A stretch of DNA of 64,000 nt from positions 62,001 to 126,000 of the forward strand of contig NZ_JABUOU010000010.1 in assembly GCF_013344475.1 (NCBI RefSeq), given 5' to 3'. Positions 17,087 to 26,375 of the stretch are shown here, piece after piece (position 1 is the stretch's first letter; each line of letters opens with the position of its first letter). Below the pieces are notes generated by a model. That model made no database searches and was not told the origin of the DNA. It was given only the letters and a program-made list of their open reading frames with translations. The position numbers and the translations under genes were made by a program. This stretch comes from Martelella limonii. Its GTDB lineage: Bacteria; Pseudomonadota; Alphaproteobacteria; Rhizobiales; Rhizobiaceae.

Positions 17087-18268
17087 ATGGATCACAAACC
17101 GCAGCACAGGACGCAAAGCTGGATCGGAACGGGCGCTTCCACCAGAACGCCGCTGATCCCGTCGGTGACCGCAGCGCGCTGGCTGCTGCTCGGCGTTGCG
17201 ATCGCCGCTGTCTATTTCTTCCACGGCTTCCTGGTGCCGGTGCTCGCCGCCCTGATCATCGCCTTTGCCTCGCAGCCGGTCTATCAGGATCTCAATCGCA
17301 GGCTTGGCGACAGGCGCAAGCTTTCCGCAGCGATTGCGATCGTCCTGATCCTGATGTTCCTGATCGTGCCGGTGGTCTTCGCCGTGATCTACATGTCGCG
17401 CGAGCTCGAGGCCTGGATCACCTGGGCGGCTCAGGCGAACCGTGTGGGCGCGCCGGTGCCTGACTGGATCGACAACCTGCCGGTCATTGGTCTCTGGGTC
17501 ACGGAAAAGTGGAAGGAATATCTGGGCAAGCCCGGCGATATCGGCCAGCTCATCCAGGCCGCGAGCGGGGAGAACATCGGCAGCATCTATCGCACGGCGC
17601 TTTTTGTCAGCGGCCGCATCTTCGGGCTCGTTCTCGCCGCGCTGTTCATGCTGATCGCGCTGTTCTTCCTCTACAAGGACGGCGACAAGTTCGCCGGCCA
17701 GCTCGATGTCATCGGCGAGCGGCTGTTTCCCGACCGGTGGTACCGGATTTCGCGCGTGGTGCCGGCAACCATCTCGTCGACCGTTATCGGCATGACGGTG
17801 ATCGCCGTCGGCGAGGGTGTCGTGCTTGGGATTGCCTATTATCTCGCAGGCGTCCCGAACTATCTGTCCTTCGGTCTGCTGACCGCGGTGATGGCGATGG
17901 TGCCGGGCGGCGCGCCGCTGACTTTCACGCTGATTTCGGCCTATCTCGTTGCCCGCGGCACGCCGATCAACGGCATCGCGCTGATGGCCTGGGGCACGAT
18001 CGAGCTCTTCATCGTCGACAAGACGCTGCGCCCGCGCCTCGTTGGCGGGCCGATCAAGCTGCCCTTCCTGCCGACCTTTTTCGGCCTTGTGGGCGGTGTC
18101 AAGACCATGGGCCTGATCGGCCTCTTCGTCGGCCCCGTGCTGATGGCGCTGATCGTCGCGATCTGGCGCGAATGGGTGCTGGAGGCAAGCCACATCGCGG
18201 CCGAAAGGCAGGCAGAGCAGGAGGCCTCTGCCGCACTCCCGAAGGATGTCCCACCCAAGCCCGAATAG
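17087..18268 (+). CDS. AI-2E family (PerM-type) transporter
   Basis: A 393-residue membrane protein of the UPF0118/AI-2E family. It has paired N-terminal helices (WLLLGVAIAAVYFFHGFLVPVLAALIIAF), a central extracytoplasmic segment and a C-terminal block containing VPGGAPLTFTLISAYLVARG and NGIALMAWGTIELFIVDKTLRPRLVGG, which is diagnostic for the family. Members include the AI-2 exporter TqsA and Na+/H+ or osmotic-stress transporters, so the substrate is open. GAGAGAGCAGG lies upstream of the ATG. Confidence 0.85.
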   Translation: MDHKPQHRTQSWIGTGASTRTPLIPSVTAARWLLLGVAIAAVYFFHGFLVPVLAALIIAFASQPVYQDLNRRLGDRRKLSAAIAIVLILMFLIVPVVFAVIYMSRELEAWITWAAQANRVGAPVPDWIDNLPVIGLWVTEKWKEYLGKPGDIGQLIQAASGENIGSIYRTALFVSGRIFGLVLAALFMLIALFFLYKDGDKFAGQLDVIGERLFPDRWYRISRVVPATISSTVIGMTVIAVGEGVVLGIAYYLAGVPNYLSFGLLTAVMAMVPGGAPLTFTLISAYLVARGTPINGIALMAWGTIELFIVDKTLRPRLVGGPIKLPFLPTFFGLVGGVKTMGLIGLFVGPVLMALIVAIWREWVLEASHIAAERQAEQEASAALPKDVPPKPE

Positions 18269-18489
18269 GTTGTGCCAGCCTTCGATACACCGAAGGTTCG
18301 CACCGATCACCGAAAGATGCTTTACGTACATCATCTTTGCCGGTAGGGTCATGGCGATGCATTGTTCGGCTTCGCTCGCGCGGCGATAGAGGCTGGAGCA
18401 TCCACCGCTCGGGAGCGCGGTGCGGAAGAGTGACCGGCGATGACATGCCGGCTGAAAAGAGCGTCACCAACGGCGTCCTGGGGAGGAGC
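18269..18489. other. Intergenic region upstream of the sugar ABC operon
   Basis: This 221-base region should hold the operon promoter, but I find no convincing -35/-10 pair. An imperfect inverted repeat, AAAGATG (18313-18319) and CATCTTT (18332-18338), is the only notable structure and might be an operator. A strong Shine-Dalgarno GGGAGGAG lies at its end. Confidence 0.3.
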
Positions 18490-20016
18490 ATGACACAGCA
18501 GGCGGGCGGCAATGCGCCTCTTTTGCAGACCGAAGGGGTACGGAAATCCTTTGGTCCGATCGAAGTCCTGCACGGTATCGACCTTTCCGTGCGGGCTGGA
18601 GAGATTCATGCCGTGATCGGCGAGAATGGCGCCGGAAAATCCACGCTGATGCGCCTCCTTGCAGGCAATCTGAAGCCGACCTCCGGCACGCTGAAGCTCG
18701 ATGGGCAACCGGTCGTTTTCGAAAATCCGGTGGAAGCCGAAGCCGCCGGCATCGTGCTGGTCCATCAGGAAATCCTGCTCGCACCCGACCTGACCGTCGC
18801 CCAGAACATCTTTCTCGGGCGCGAAGTGCTGAAGGGCATCGCCGTCAATGACCGGGTGATGAATGCCGAGGCGCACAAGGCGCTTCTGGAACTCGGCGCC
18901 GATATTCCCCCCGATATTCCAGTATCGCGCCTTTCGATCGCCAAGCGCCAGCTGGTGCAGATCGCCCGCGTGCTGCTGACGCCGCATCGTATCGTGATCT
19001 TCGATGAGCCGACCGCCTCGCTGACGCCCCACGAAACCGAGGCGCTGTTGAAGGTCATCACCAATATTCGCGATCGCGGCGTGGCGGTGCTGTTCATTTC
19101 CCACCGCCTGAACGAGGTCAAGCAGATCGCCGATACCGTGACGGTGCTGCGCGATGGCGAGTGCATTGCAAGCCGCGATGGCGACACGCTGCAGCCAGCC
19201 GACATGGCGCGGCTGATGGTGGGGCGCGATGTATCGAAGCTCTACCCCGACCGCGCCCATGACGGCGGCGGCGAGGCAGTGCTTTCCGTCAGCGATTTCA
19301 GCGTGCCTGGCTATGCCCGGAATTGCACCTTTACCCTCAGGAAGGGCGAAATCCTGGGCTTTGCCGGACTGATCGGCGCCGGGCGCACCGAGCTGATGGA
19401 GGGTCTTCTCGGCCTCCGGCCCGGAAAGGGCAAGGTGGCGCTCAATGGTCGCGACGTCACGTTCAACGCGCCGATTGCGGCGCTGAAGGCCGGCATTGTC
19501 TACCTCTCAGAGGATCGCAAGGGCAAGGGCCTGCTGCTGACCAAGGACCTGCGCACCAATCTCACGCTGTCATCGCTGGAGCGGTTCACGAAGAACCTGC
19601 AGGTGGACCGCAAGGCCGAGGATGAGGCGCTGGACAAGGCGATCCGCGATTTCGACATCCGCACCGGCTCCAAGGAGCTGGCGGCGGGCGAATTGTCCGG
19701 CGGCAACCAGCAGAAGCTGCTGCTCGCCAAGATGATGCTGCTCGAGCCCGAGATCGTGATCATCGACGAGCCGACGCGCGGCATCGACATCGGCAACAAG
19801 GAACAGATCTACAGGTTTATCGCCGAGCTTGCCCGGGAGGGGCGCTCGATCATCGTGGTGTCGTCGGAAATGCCCGAGCTGATCGGCCTTTGCGACCGGA
19901 TCGTGGTGATGCGCTCAGGGGAGATCGCCGGCGAGGTGACGGGAGAACACATGAACGAAAACGAGATCGTGGTGCTGGCAACCGGCGTGGCCGGCGAGCG
20001 GGAGATGGCGTCATGA
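18490..20016 (+). CDS. Sugar ABC transporter ATP-binding protein (RbsA/XylG type)
   Basis: A duplicated ATPase of 508 residues for a CUT2-family sugar importer. The first half is canonical: Walker A GENGAGKST, signature-like LSIAKRQ, Walker B VIFDEPTASLT. The second half has the degenerate P-loop GAGRTELMEG and LSGGNQQK with IDEPTRGIDIG, exactly the asymmetry seen in RbsA. The ATG at 18490 is chosen because GGGAGGAG precedes it; the frame is open upstream without a signal. It overlaps the permease by ATGA and begins a transporter-catabolic operon running to 24602. Confidence 0.93.
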   Translation: MTQQAGGNAPLLQTEGVRKSFGPIEVLHGIDLSVRAGEIHAVIGENGAGKSTLMRLLAGNLKPTSGTLKLDGQPVVFENPVEAEAAGIVLVHQEILLAPDLTVAQNIFLGREVLKGIAVNDRVMNAEAHKALLELGADIPPDIPVSRLSIAKRQLVQIARVLLTPHRIVIFDEPTASLTPHETEALLKVITNIRDRGVAVLFISHRLNEVKQIADTVTVLRDGECIASRDGDTLQPADMARLMVGRDVSKLYPDRAHDGGGEAVLSVSDFSVPGYARNCTFTLRKGEILGFAGLIGAGRTELMEGLLGLRPGKGKVALNGRDVTFNAPIAALKAGIVYLSEDRKGKGLLLTKDLRTNLTLSSLERFTKNLQVDRKAEDEALDKAIRDFDIRTGSKELAAGELSGGNQQKLLLAKMMLLEPEIVIIDEPTRGIDIGNKEQIYRFIAELAREGRSIIVVSSEMPELIGLCDRIVVMRSGEIAGEVTGEHMNENEIVVLATGVAGEREMAS

Positions 20017-21008
20017 GCGCCGAGAGCGAGACGAAATCGGGTGTCATGAGCCGCATCGACTTGCGCGTGATGGCGCCGTTTCTGGCGCTGGCGCTTCTGC
20101 TGGTGCTCGGCGCGCTGTCCAATCCGAACTTCCTGACGGTCACGAACCTGATGAATGTCGCCACCCGTTCGGCCTTCATCGCCATCATCGCGGTCGGCGC
20201 GACCTTCGTGATCTCGGCGGGCGGGCTTGACCTTTCGGTCGGCTCGATGGTCGCCTTCGTTGCCAGTCTGATGATCATGTTCATCAACACGGCGGTGATC
20301 TCCGACCCCTATCTGCTGATCGCGGCCGCCATGCTGCTTGCGATCGCGATCGGCATGGCCTGCGGTCTTCTGAACGGCGTGATCACCACGGTGGGCGGCA
20401 TCGAGCCCTTCATCGTCACGCTCGGGACCATGGGGATATTTCGGGGGCTCACGACCTGGCTGTCACAGGGCGGCGCGATCACGCTCAGGGATTTCGACGT
20501 CCAGACCGCCTATCGCCCGGCCTATTTCGGAACGGTGTTCGGCATTCCCGTGCCGGTGATCGCGATCATCGTCACCGCGCTGATCGGGGCCTTCGTGCTC
20601 TATCGCACCCGCTTCGGTCGCCACGTCCTCGCGGTCGGCTCCAGCGAGGATGTCGCGCGCTATTCCGGCATCTCGGTCAAGAAGATCCGGATCCTCACCT
20701 ATCTGATCCAGGGGCTCTGCGTCGCGGTTGCGGTGCTGTTCTACGTGCCGCGCCTCGGCTCGACCTCGGCGACGACGGGCATTCTCTGGGAGCTTCAGGC
20801 GATCACCGCCGTGGTCGTCGGCGGCACGGCGCTGCGCGGCGGCGTCGGGCGGATCTGGGGCACGATCTGCGGCGCCTTCATTCTGGAGATCGTCGGCAAC
20901 ATCATGCTCTTGTCGAATTTCATATCCGAATATCTGATTGCCGCCATTCAGGGCACGATCATCATCATCGCCATGCTGGTGCAGCGCTCGCTGTTCCGCC
21001 GGCAATAG
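20013..21008 (+). CDS. Sugar ABC transporter permease (RbsC type)
   Basis: Inner-membrane permease of 331 residues with 8-10 hydrophobic helices. It carries RbsC-family patterns: VGATFVISAGGLDLSVGSMVAF near the N-terminus and LQAITAVVVGGTALRGGVGRIWGTICGAFILEI near the end, the cytoplasmic loop that contacts the ATPase. The ATGA overlap with the ATPase gene shows coupling. With the neighbouring binding protein it forms a CUT2 sugar importer. Confidence 0.93.
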   Translation: MSAESETKSGVMSRIDLRVMAPFLALALLLVLGALSNPNFLTVTNLMNVATRSAFIAIIAVGATFVISAGGLDLSVGSMVAFVASLMIMFINTAVISDPYLLIAAAMLLAIAIGMACGLLNGVITTVGGIEPFIVTLGTMGIFRGLTTWLSQGGAITLRDFDVQTAYRPAYFGTVFGIPVPVIAIIVTALIGAFVLYRTRFGRHVLAVGSSEDVARYSGISVKKIRILTYLIQGLCVAVAVLFYVPRLGSTSATTGILWELQAITAVVVGGTALRGGVGRIWGTICGAFILEIVGNIMLLSNFISEYLIAAIQGTIIIIAMLVQRSLFRRQ

Positions 21009-21082
21009 TCATCGGGGTTCACGGACCGCCCGCGGCCGGGATTTCCGGCCGGAACCGGTCCGCCACTTGGGAGGAAGTGAAC

Positions 21083-22027
21083 ATGAAGAATATGGTAATT
21101 GGGGCAACCCTTCTGGCAGCGACCTCGCTTGCCGGCGTGACCCAGGCTCAGGCGCTGACGGTCGGCGTCTCGATCCCGGCCGCCGACCATGGCTGGACCG
21201 CCGGCATCGTCTACCACGCACAGCGCGTGGCGGAAGAGCTGATGGGTGAATATGATGATCTTGAAATCATCGTCAAAACCTCGCCCGATCCGGCAAGCCA
21301 GGCGAACGCCGTGCAGGACCTCGCCGTTCAGGGTATCGACGCGCTGGTGATCCTGCCGACCGACCCGGATCCGCTGGTCAACGCCATCATGCAGGTCAAG
21401 AGCCAGGGCGCCTTCGTGACGCTGGTTGACCGCGCACCGTCCAACAATGACAACAATGTCCGCGACCTCTACGTCGCCGGCAATAACCCGGCACTTGGCG
21501 CCGTTGCCGGTGAATATATCGCCGAAACTACGCCGGACGCCGAAGTCGTCGTCATCCGCGGCCTGCCGATCCCGATCGACCAGCAGCGCCAGGACGGCTT
21601 CGATGCCGCGCTCGAAGGCTCCAACGTCAAGGTTCTCGAAAAGCAGTTCGGCAACTGGAACCGCGACGACGCCTTCCGCGTGATGCAGGACTACCTGACC
21701 AAATATCCGAAGATCGACGTTGTCTGGGCACAGGACGACGACATGGTCGTGGGCGTCCTGCAGGCGATCGAACAGTCCGGCCGCGACGACGTCCAGTACG
21801 TCATCGGCGGTGCGGGTTCGAAGGACATGATCAAGAAGGTCATGGACGGCGATGCGATGATCCCGGTCGACGTGCTCTATCCGCCGGCAATGATCGGCAC
21901 GGCCATGGAACTGACGGTCGCAGGCCTGATGGACCAGGTTCCGGTTGCCGGCACCTATATCCTTGATGCCACGCTCGTCACCAAGGACAATGCAGAGAAC
22001 TACTACTTCCCGGATTCGCCCTATTGA
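21083..22027 (+). CDS. Sugar ABC transporter substrate-binding protein (RbsB-like)
   Basis: A 314-residue periplasmic protein of the type-1 binding-protein fold. The signal peptide is MKNMVIGATLLAATSLAGVTQAQA. The mature start LTVGVSIPAADHGWTAGIVYHA resembles RbsB, where such early residues contact the sugar. VQGIDALVILPTDPDPL and a later QDDDMVVGVLQAIEQ segment line the cleft. GGGAGGAAG precedes the ATG. The neighbouring isomerase, dehydrogenase and beta-glucosidase suggest a glycoside or a modified hexose rather than ribose; this is inference. Confidence 0.92.
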   Translation: MKNMVIGATLLAATSLAGVTQAQALTVGVSIPAADHGWTAGIVYHAQRVAEELMGEYDDLEIIVKTSPDPASQANAVQDLAVQGIDALVILPTDPDPLVNAIMQVKSQGAFVTLVDRAPSNNDNNVRDLYVAGNNPALGAVAGEYIAETTPDAEVVVIRGLPIPIDQQRQDGFDAALEGSNVKVLEKQFGNWNRDDAFRVMQDYLTKYPKIDVVWAQDDDMVVGVLQAIEQSGRDDVQYVIGGAGSKDMIKKVMDGDAMIPVDVLYPPAMIGTAMELTVAGLMDQVPVAGTYILDATLVTKDNAENYYFPDSPY

Positions 22028-22171
22028 TCCGGTAGATCGCCCCCTCAGGGGCGGCATGACACATGGCTCCGGCAAAGCCTTCGGCCCTGCGATCTCCGCA
22101 GGGCCGTTTCGCCGAAAATTTCAAAGCGTCCGCTTGCCACGGGCGCGATCGCGCAGAACGGAGGAAATTTC

Positions 22172-23224
22172 ATGAAGACGATCAAGGGACCGGGCATCTT
22201 TCTCGGTCAGTTCGCAGGCGACGAGGCGCCGTTCAACAGCTGGGACGCGATCACCAAATGGGCGGCCGATTGCGGCTATGAGGGCGTTCAGGTGCCAACC
22301 TGGGCAGGCCAGCTCATCGATCTCAAGAAGGCCGCGAGCTCGAAGGATTACTGCGACGAATTTGCAGGCACGGCGCGTGAAAACGGCGTCGAGGTAACCG
22401 AGCTTTCGACCCATCTTCAGGGCCAGCTCGTGGCGGTCCATCCGGCCTATGACGAGGCTTTCGACGGGTTCGCAGCACCAGAAGTGCGCGGCAATCCGAA
22501 GGCGCGTCAGGAATGGGCCGTCGAACAGGTCAAGATGGCGATTTCCGCTTCGAAGAACCTCGGCATCAATGCGCATGCGACCTTTTCGGGCGCGCTTGCC
22601 TGGCCGTTCCTCTATCCCTGGCCGCAGCGGCCCGCCGGTCTGGTCGAAACCGCCTTCGCCGAACTTGCGAAGCGCTGGACGCCGATCCTCGACCATGCGG
22701 ACGAGAACGGCGTCGATATCTGCTACGAAATCCATCCGGGCGAGGACCTGCATGACGGCGTGACGTTCGAGATGTTCCTCGAACAGGTCAAGAACCATCC
22801 CCGCGCCAACATGCTCTACGATCCGTCGCATTACGTGCTGCAGTGCCTCGACTATCTCGACAACATCGACATCTACAAGGACCGGATCAAGATGTTCCAC
22901 GTCAAGGACGCGGAGTTCAATCCGACGGGCCGGCAGGGCGTCTATGGCGGCTATCAGGGCTGGGTCGAGCGCGCCGGCCGGTTCCGCTCGCTCGGTGACG
23001 GACAGGTCGATTTCGGTGCGATTTTCTCGAAGATGGCGGCCAACGACTTTGACGGCTGGGCCGTGGTCGAGTGGGAATGCTGCCTGAAACACCCGGAAGA
23101 CGGCGCCCGCGAGGGGTCGGAATTCGTGCGTCACCACATCATCCGCGTCACCGAGAAGGCCTTCGACGACTTCGCCGGCGGCGGTACGGACGAGGCCGCC
23201 AACAAGCGGATGCTCGGGCTTTAA
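22172..23224 (+). CDS. Sugar phosphate isomerase/epimerase (xylose isomerase-like TIM barrel)
   Basis: A 350-residue cytoplasmic protein of the AP endonuclease 2 / xylose isomerase-like TIM-barrel family. Four likely metal ligands lie at the expected barrel strands: Glu in CYEIHPGED, Asp/His in LYDPSHYVL, His in KMFHVKDAEF and Glu in AVVEWECC. ACGGAGGAAA precedes the ATG. Next to a Gfo/Idh/MocA dehydrogenase such proteins often epimerise, isomerise or eliminate keto-sugar intermediates. The exact reaction cannot be read from sequence. Confidence 0.85.
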   Translation: MKTIKGPGIFLGQFAGDEAPFNSWDAITKWAADCGYEGVQVPTWAGQLIDLKKAASSKDYCDEFAGTARENGVEVTELSTHLQGQLVAVHPAYDEAFDGFAAPEVRGNPKARQEWAVEQVKMAISASKNLGINAHATFSGALAWPFLYPWPQRPAGLVETAFAELAKRWTPILDHADENGVDICYEIHPGEDLHDGVTFEMFLEQVKNHPRANMLYDPSHYVLQCLDYLDNIDIYKDRIKMFHVKDAEFNPTGRQGVYGGYQGWVERAGRFRSLGDGQVDFGAIFSKMAANDFDGWAVVEWECCLKHPEDGAREGSEFVRHHIIRVTEKAFDDFAGGGTDEAANKRMLGL

Positions 23225-23248
23225 ACATTGGCGGTATAGCTGGCTGAT

Positions 23249-23384
23249 GGCTCCCCCCTCACCCCAGCCCTCTCCCCTTAGGGGGCGAGGGGGCTCGCTG
23301 ATCGGGTTGAGGGGCAGAGACCCATCCACACGGTTCCTTCTCCCCTGAGGGGAGAAGGTGGCGGCAGCCGGATGAGGGGTTTTC
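23249..23384. repeat. Rhizobial-type intergenic repeat with two hairpins
   Basis: The segment holds two palindromes in inverse relation: CCCTCTCCCCTTAGGGGGCGAGGG around 23268-23291 and CCTTCTCCCCTGAGGGGAGAAGG at 23336-23358. It ends in GGCGGCAGCCGGATGAGGGG. This composition is typical of dispersed intergenic elements in Rhizobiaceae. It interrupts an otherwise compact operon and may form a stable mRNA structure between the isomerase and dehydrogenase genes. Confidence 0.7.
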
Positions 23385-23417
23385 CCCCAAAGACAAAGAC
23401 ATTCAGGAGACACGAAA

Positions 23418-24602
23418 ATGGCGATTGAAGGAAAAGACGAGAAATATACCGGCCGCATCCGGCTTGGCATGGTGGGCGGCGGCTCGGGCGCCTTTATCGG
23501 CGGCGTGCACCGCATGGCCGCGCGTCTTGATGACCACTACACCTTTGTCGCGGGCGCGCTGTCCTCGACGCCTGAAAAGGCGATCGCCTCCGGCAAGGAA
23601 CTCGGGCTCGACGAGGATCGCATCTACGGCTCCTACGAGGAAATGGCCGAGAAGGAAGCCGCCCGCGAGGACGGCATCGAGGCGGTCGCGATCGTGACGC
23701 CCAACCACATGCATTTCGGCCCGGCGAAAGCCTTCCTCGAAAAGGGCATCCACGTCATCTGCGACAAGCCGGTGACCTCCAGTCTCGAAGACGCCAAGAA
23801 GCTGAAGGAGATCGCGGACAAGGCCAATGCGCTGTTCATCCTCACGCACAACTACACCGGTTATCCGATGATCCGGCAGGCCCGTGCGATGGTCGCCAAT
23901 GGCGATCTCGGCGACATCCGCCTGATCCATGCGGAATATCCGCAGGACTGGCTGACGGAACCCGCCGAACGCTCCGGCTCCAAACAGGCCGAATGGCGCA
24001 CAGATCCGGCGCGCTCCGGTGCTGGTGGTGCGATCGGCGATATTGGCACCCATGCGCTCAATCTTGCGCTGTTCGTATCCGGCGCGACGCTGGAAAGCCT
24101 TTCGGCCGATCTCGACAGCTTCGTCGAGGGCCGTCCGCTCGATGACAATGCCCATATCATGCTGCGCTTTGCCGAGAAGAACGGCGTGAAGCCGAAGGGC
24201 ATGATCTGGGCGAGCCAGGTGGCCCCAGGTTTTGAAAACGGTTTGAAGATCCGCGTCTGCGGCACCAAGGGCGGCATCGAATGGGTGCAGGAGCATCCCA
24301 ACATTCTGTGGTTCACGCCGTTCGGCAAGCCGAAGCAGATGCTGACCCGAAACGGCGCCGGCGCCATGAGCGAATCGACCCGCGTCTCGCGCATTCCGGC
24401 CGGCCATCCGGAAGGATATCTCGAAGGCTTCGCGACGATCTATTCCGAGGCAGCCCTTGCGATCAAGGCCTTCCGCGATGGCAGGCAGGAAGCGGACGTG
24501 ATCTATCCCACGATAGAGGACGGCGTCATCGGCCTTGCCTTTGTCGAGGCTTGCGTGGCCTCGTCCAAGGATGACGGCGCCTGGGTGAAGCTCGACGTCT
24601 GA
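23418..24602 (+). CDS. Gfo/Idh/MocA family oxidoreductase
   Basis: An NAD(P)-dependent sugar dehydrogenase-like protein of 394 residues. The N-terminal Rossmann fold opens with IRLGMVGGGSGAFIGGVHRMAA. EKGIHVICDKPVTSSLEDAKKL holds the catalytic Lys of the EKP-type motif (here DKP), and GAGGAIGDIGTHALNLALFVSG holds the GDxGxH motif that positions the substrate. It probably oxidises or reduces a sugar carbon in partnership with the TIM-barrel isomerase. AGGAGACACGAAA precedes the ATG. Confidence 0.88.
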   Translation: MAIEGKDEKYTGRIRLGMVGGGSGAFIGGVHRMAARLDDHYTFVAGALSSTPEKAIASGKELGLDEDRIYGSYEEMAEKEAAREDGIEAVAIVTPNHMHFGPAKAFLEKGIHVICDKPVTSSLEDAKKLKEIADKANALFILTHNYTGYPMIRQARAMVANGDLGDIRLIHAEYPQDWLTEPAERSGSKQAEWRTDPARSGAGGAIGDIGTHALNLALFVSGATLESLSADLDSFVEGRPLDDNAHIMLRFAEKNGVKPKGMIWASQVAPGFENGLKIRVCGTKGGIEWVQEHPNILWFTPFGKPKQMLTRNGAGAMSESTRVSRIPAGHPEGYLEGFATIYSEAALAIKAFRDGRQEADVIYPTIEDGVIGLAFVEACVASSKDDGAWVKLDV

Positions 24603-24671
24603 CGCGGTTTTTAACCGCTCCACAGGGCGGTGACGCAATTCGGCAACGATAACGGGAGAACTTCTGTAACG

Positions 24672-24700
24672 TTGCAGATTTGGGGTCTCCGTCCTGTACA
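24672..24700 (+). promoter_or_regulatory. Possible promoter of the GH1 gene
   Basis: TTGCAG (24672-24677), a 17-base spacer and TGTACA (24695-24700) form a plausible but weak promoter. The palindrome at 24699-24710 overlaps its -10 end, as a repressor site would. Confidence 0.35.
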
Positions 24701-24710
24701 AAGCGCTTTG
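24699..24710. promoter_or_regulatory. LacI-family operator upstream of the GH1 gene
   Basis: CAAAGCGCTTTG is a perfect 12-bp palindrome with a central CG, the form recognised by LacI-family repressors. The identical 12 bases occur upstream of aglE at 40840-40851, so AglR or a close paralogue may regulate this beta-glucosidase. Confidence 0.65.
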
Positions 24711-24815
24711 GATTTTCTAGAGATCGCCTCTACGCAGCCGTTTCAGCCTTTGGCGCGGCGGTCAGACGATTGAAACCGGACACGTGGTCCGGTCGAGACG
24801 AAAAGGAAATCCAGC

Positions 24816-26189
24816 ATGCTCGATCCCAAGGCTCTGGCCGGACGTTTCCCGTCCGATTTCATGTTTGGTGTCGCCACCGCCGCCTATCAGATCGAAGGTG
24901 CAGCGCGCGAGGATGGCCGCAAGCCGTCGATCTGGGATGCCTTCTCGCATATGCCGGGCCGCGTTTTCGAGGGCCATAGCGGCGATGTCGCCTGCGATCA
25001 CTATCACCGCCTCGATGAAGACCTGGACCTGATCAAGTCGCTCGGTGTCGAAACCTACCGGTTCTCGATCGCCTGGCCGCGCATCATTCCCGATGGCCGC
25101 GGCCCGGTGAACGAGGCGGGCCTCGATTTCTACGACCGCCTCATCGACGGCTGCAAGGAGCGCGGCATCAAGACCAATGCGACGCTCTATCACTGGGACC
25201 TGCCGCTGACGCTGGCCGGCGACGGCGGCTGGGCGGCGCGCTCGACGGCCTATGCCTTCCAGCGCTATGCCCAGACGGTGACGAAACGCCTCGGCGACCG
25301 CCTCGATATGATCGGCACATTCAACGAACCCTGGTGCATCGTCTGGCTGAGCCATCTTTACGGCATCCATGCGCCGGGCGAAAAATCGATCGATGCCGCC
25401 CTTGCGGCCATGCACACGCTGAACCTTGCCCATGGCCTTGCGGTTGAAGCCATCCGCCAGGAAGCGCCGGAACTGCCGGTCGGCATCGTCTGCAACCATC
25501 AGGCGCTCGAGCCCGCCACCGACAGTGCCGAGGACGCAGCCGCCTTCGAGCGCGCCTTCCAGTTCAACAATGGCTGCTTCTTCGATCCGATGCTAAAGGG
25601 CGAATATCCGGTCGATTTCATGGCCGCATACGGCGACCGCATGCCGGCGATCGAGGCCGACGACCTGAAAACCATCAACCAGAAGCTCGACTGGTGGGGC
25701 CTCAACTACTACACGCCCGCGCGCATCGCCCATGATCCGAGCCCGGTTGCCGCCTTCCCGGCGGTCAGGGATGCAGCGCCTGTCAACAACACCTTCACCG
25801 ATATCGGCTGGGAGGTGAACGCGCCCTCGCTTTCAAAGCTCGTCCGCACGCTTTACGACCGCTACGACCTGCCGGTCATGTACATCACGGAAAACGGCGC
25901 CTGCTACAACATGGAGCCGGCCGATGGTGTCATCGACGACCGTCCGCGCACCGAATATCTCTCGGACCATATTGCGGTCTGCGCCGACCTGATCGATGCC
26001 GGCATTCCGCTGAAGGGCTATTATGCCTGGAGCCTGATGGACAATTTCGAATGGGCGGAGGGCTATCGCATGCGGTTCGGGATCGTCCATGTCGATTATG
26101 ACACCCAGGTGCGGACCATCAAGGAGTCCGGCAAGTGGTACAAGGCGCTTGCAGAACAGTTCCGCGCCGCTGAGACCACAGCCGCGTGA
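24816..26189 (+). CDS. Beta-glucosidase, glycoside hydrolase family 1
   Basis: A 457-residue retaining beta-glucosidase (GH1, cytoplasmic, no signal peptide) predicted to hydrolyse beta-glucosides to glucose. The acid/base Glu is in TFNEPW (E171) and the nucleophile in YITENGA (E359). The N-terminal FMFGVATAAYQIEGA and the internal YRFSIAWPRI are family signatures. It follows the sugar importer operon but has its own upstream region with a LacI-type operator. A role in cleaving the imported glycoside is inferred. Confidence 0.93.
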   Translation: MLDPKALAGRFPSDFMFGVATAAYQIEGAAREDGRKPSIWDAFSHMPGRVFEGHSGDVACDHYHRLDEDLDLIKSLGVETYRFSIAWPRIIPDGRGPVNEAGLDFYDRLIDGCKERGIKTNATLYHWDLPLTLAGDGGWAARSTAYAFQRYAQTVTKRLGDRLDMIGTFNEPWCIVWLSHLYGIHAPGEKSIDAALAAMHTLNLAHGLAVEAIRQEAPELPVGIVCNHQALEPATDSAEDAAAFERAFQFNNGCFFDPMLKGEYPVDFMAAYGDRMPAIEADDLKTINQKLDWWGLNYYTPARIAHDPSPVAAFPAVRDAAPVNNTFTDIGWEVNAPSLSKLVRTLYDRYDLPVMYITENGACYNMEPADGVIDDRPRTEYLSDHIAVCADLIDAGIPLKGYYAWSLMDNFEWAEGYRMRFGIVHVDYDTQVRTIKESGKWYKALAEQFRAAETTAA

Positions 26190-26375
26190 GATAGCAAACG
26201 CAAGGAACCTGGGGGCCGGCATGCATGTGCCGGCCCTTTGCCTTTGGGCAAGGCGGTGCCGCAATAACTTGGGCTTCCGGCCGTTCTGGTTTCTGCCGGT
26301 GCCTTGAACACGGCCATCGACAAGCCGGCATTCATTGTGAATGATGGCGCGCACAACGAAGCCGGAGAATCTCAG

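Noticed and set aside
23403-24701. 432-codon open frame on the minus strand
   Set aside because: Antisense to the Gfo/Idh/MocA gene; no domain is visible and there is no ribosome site.
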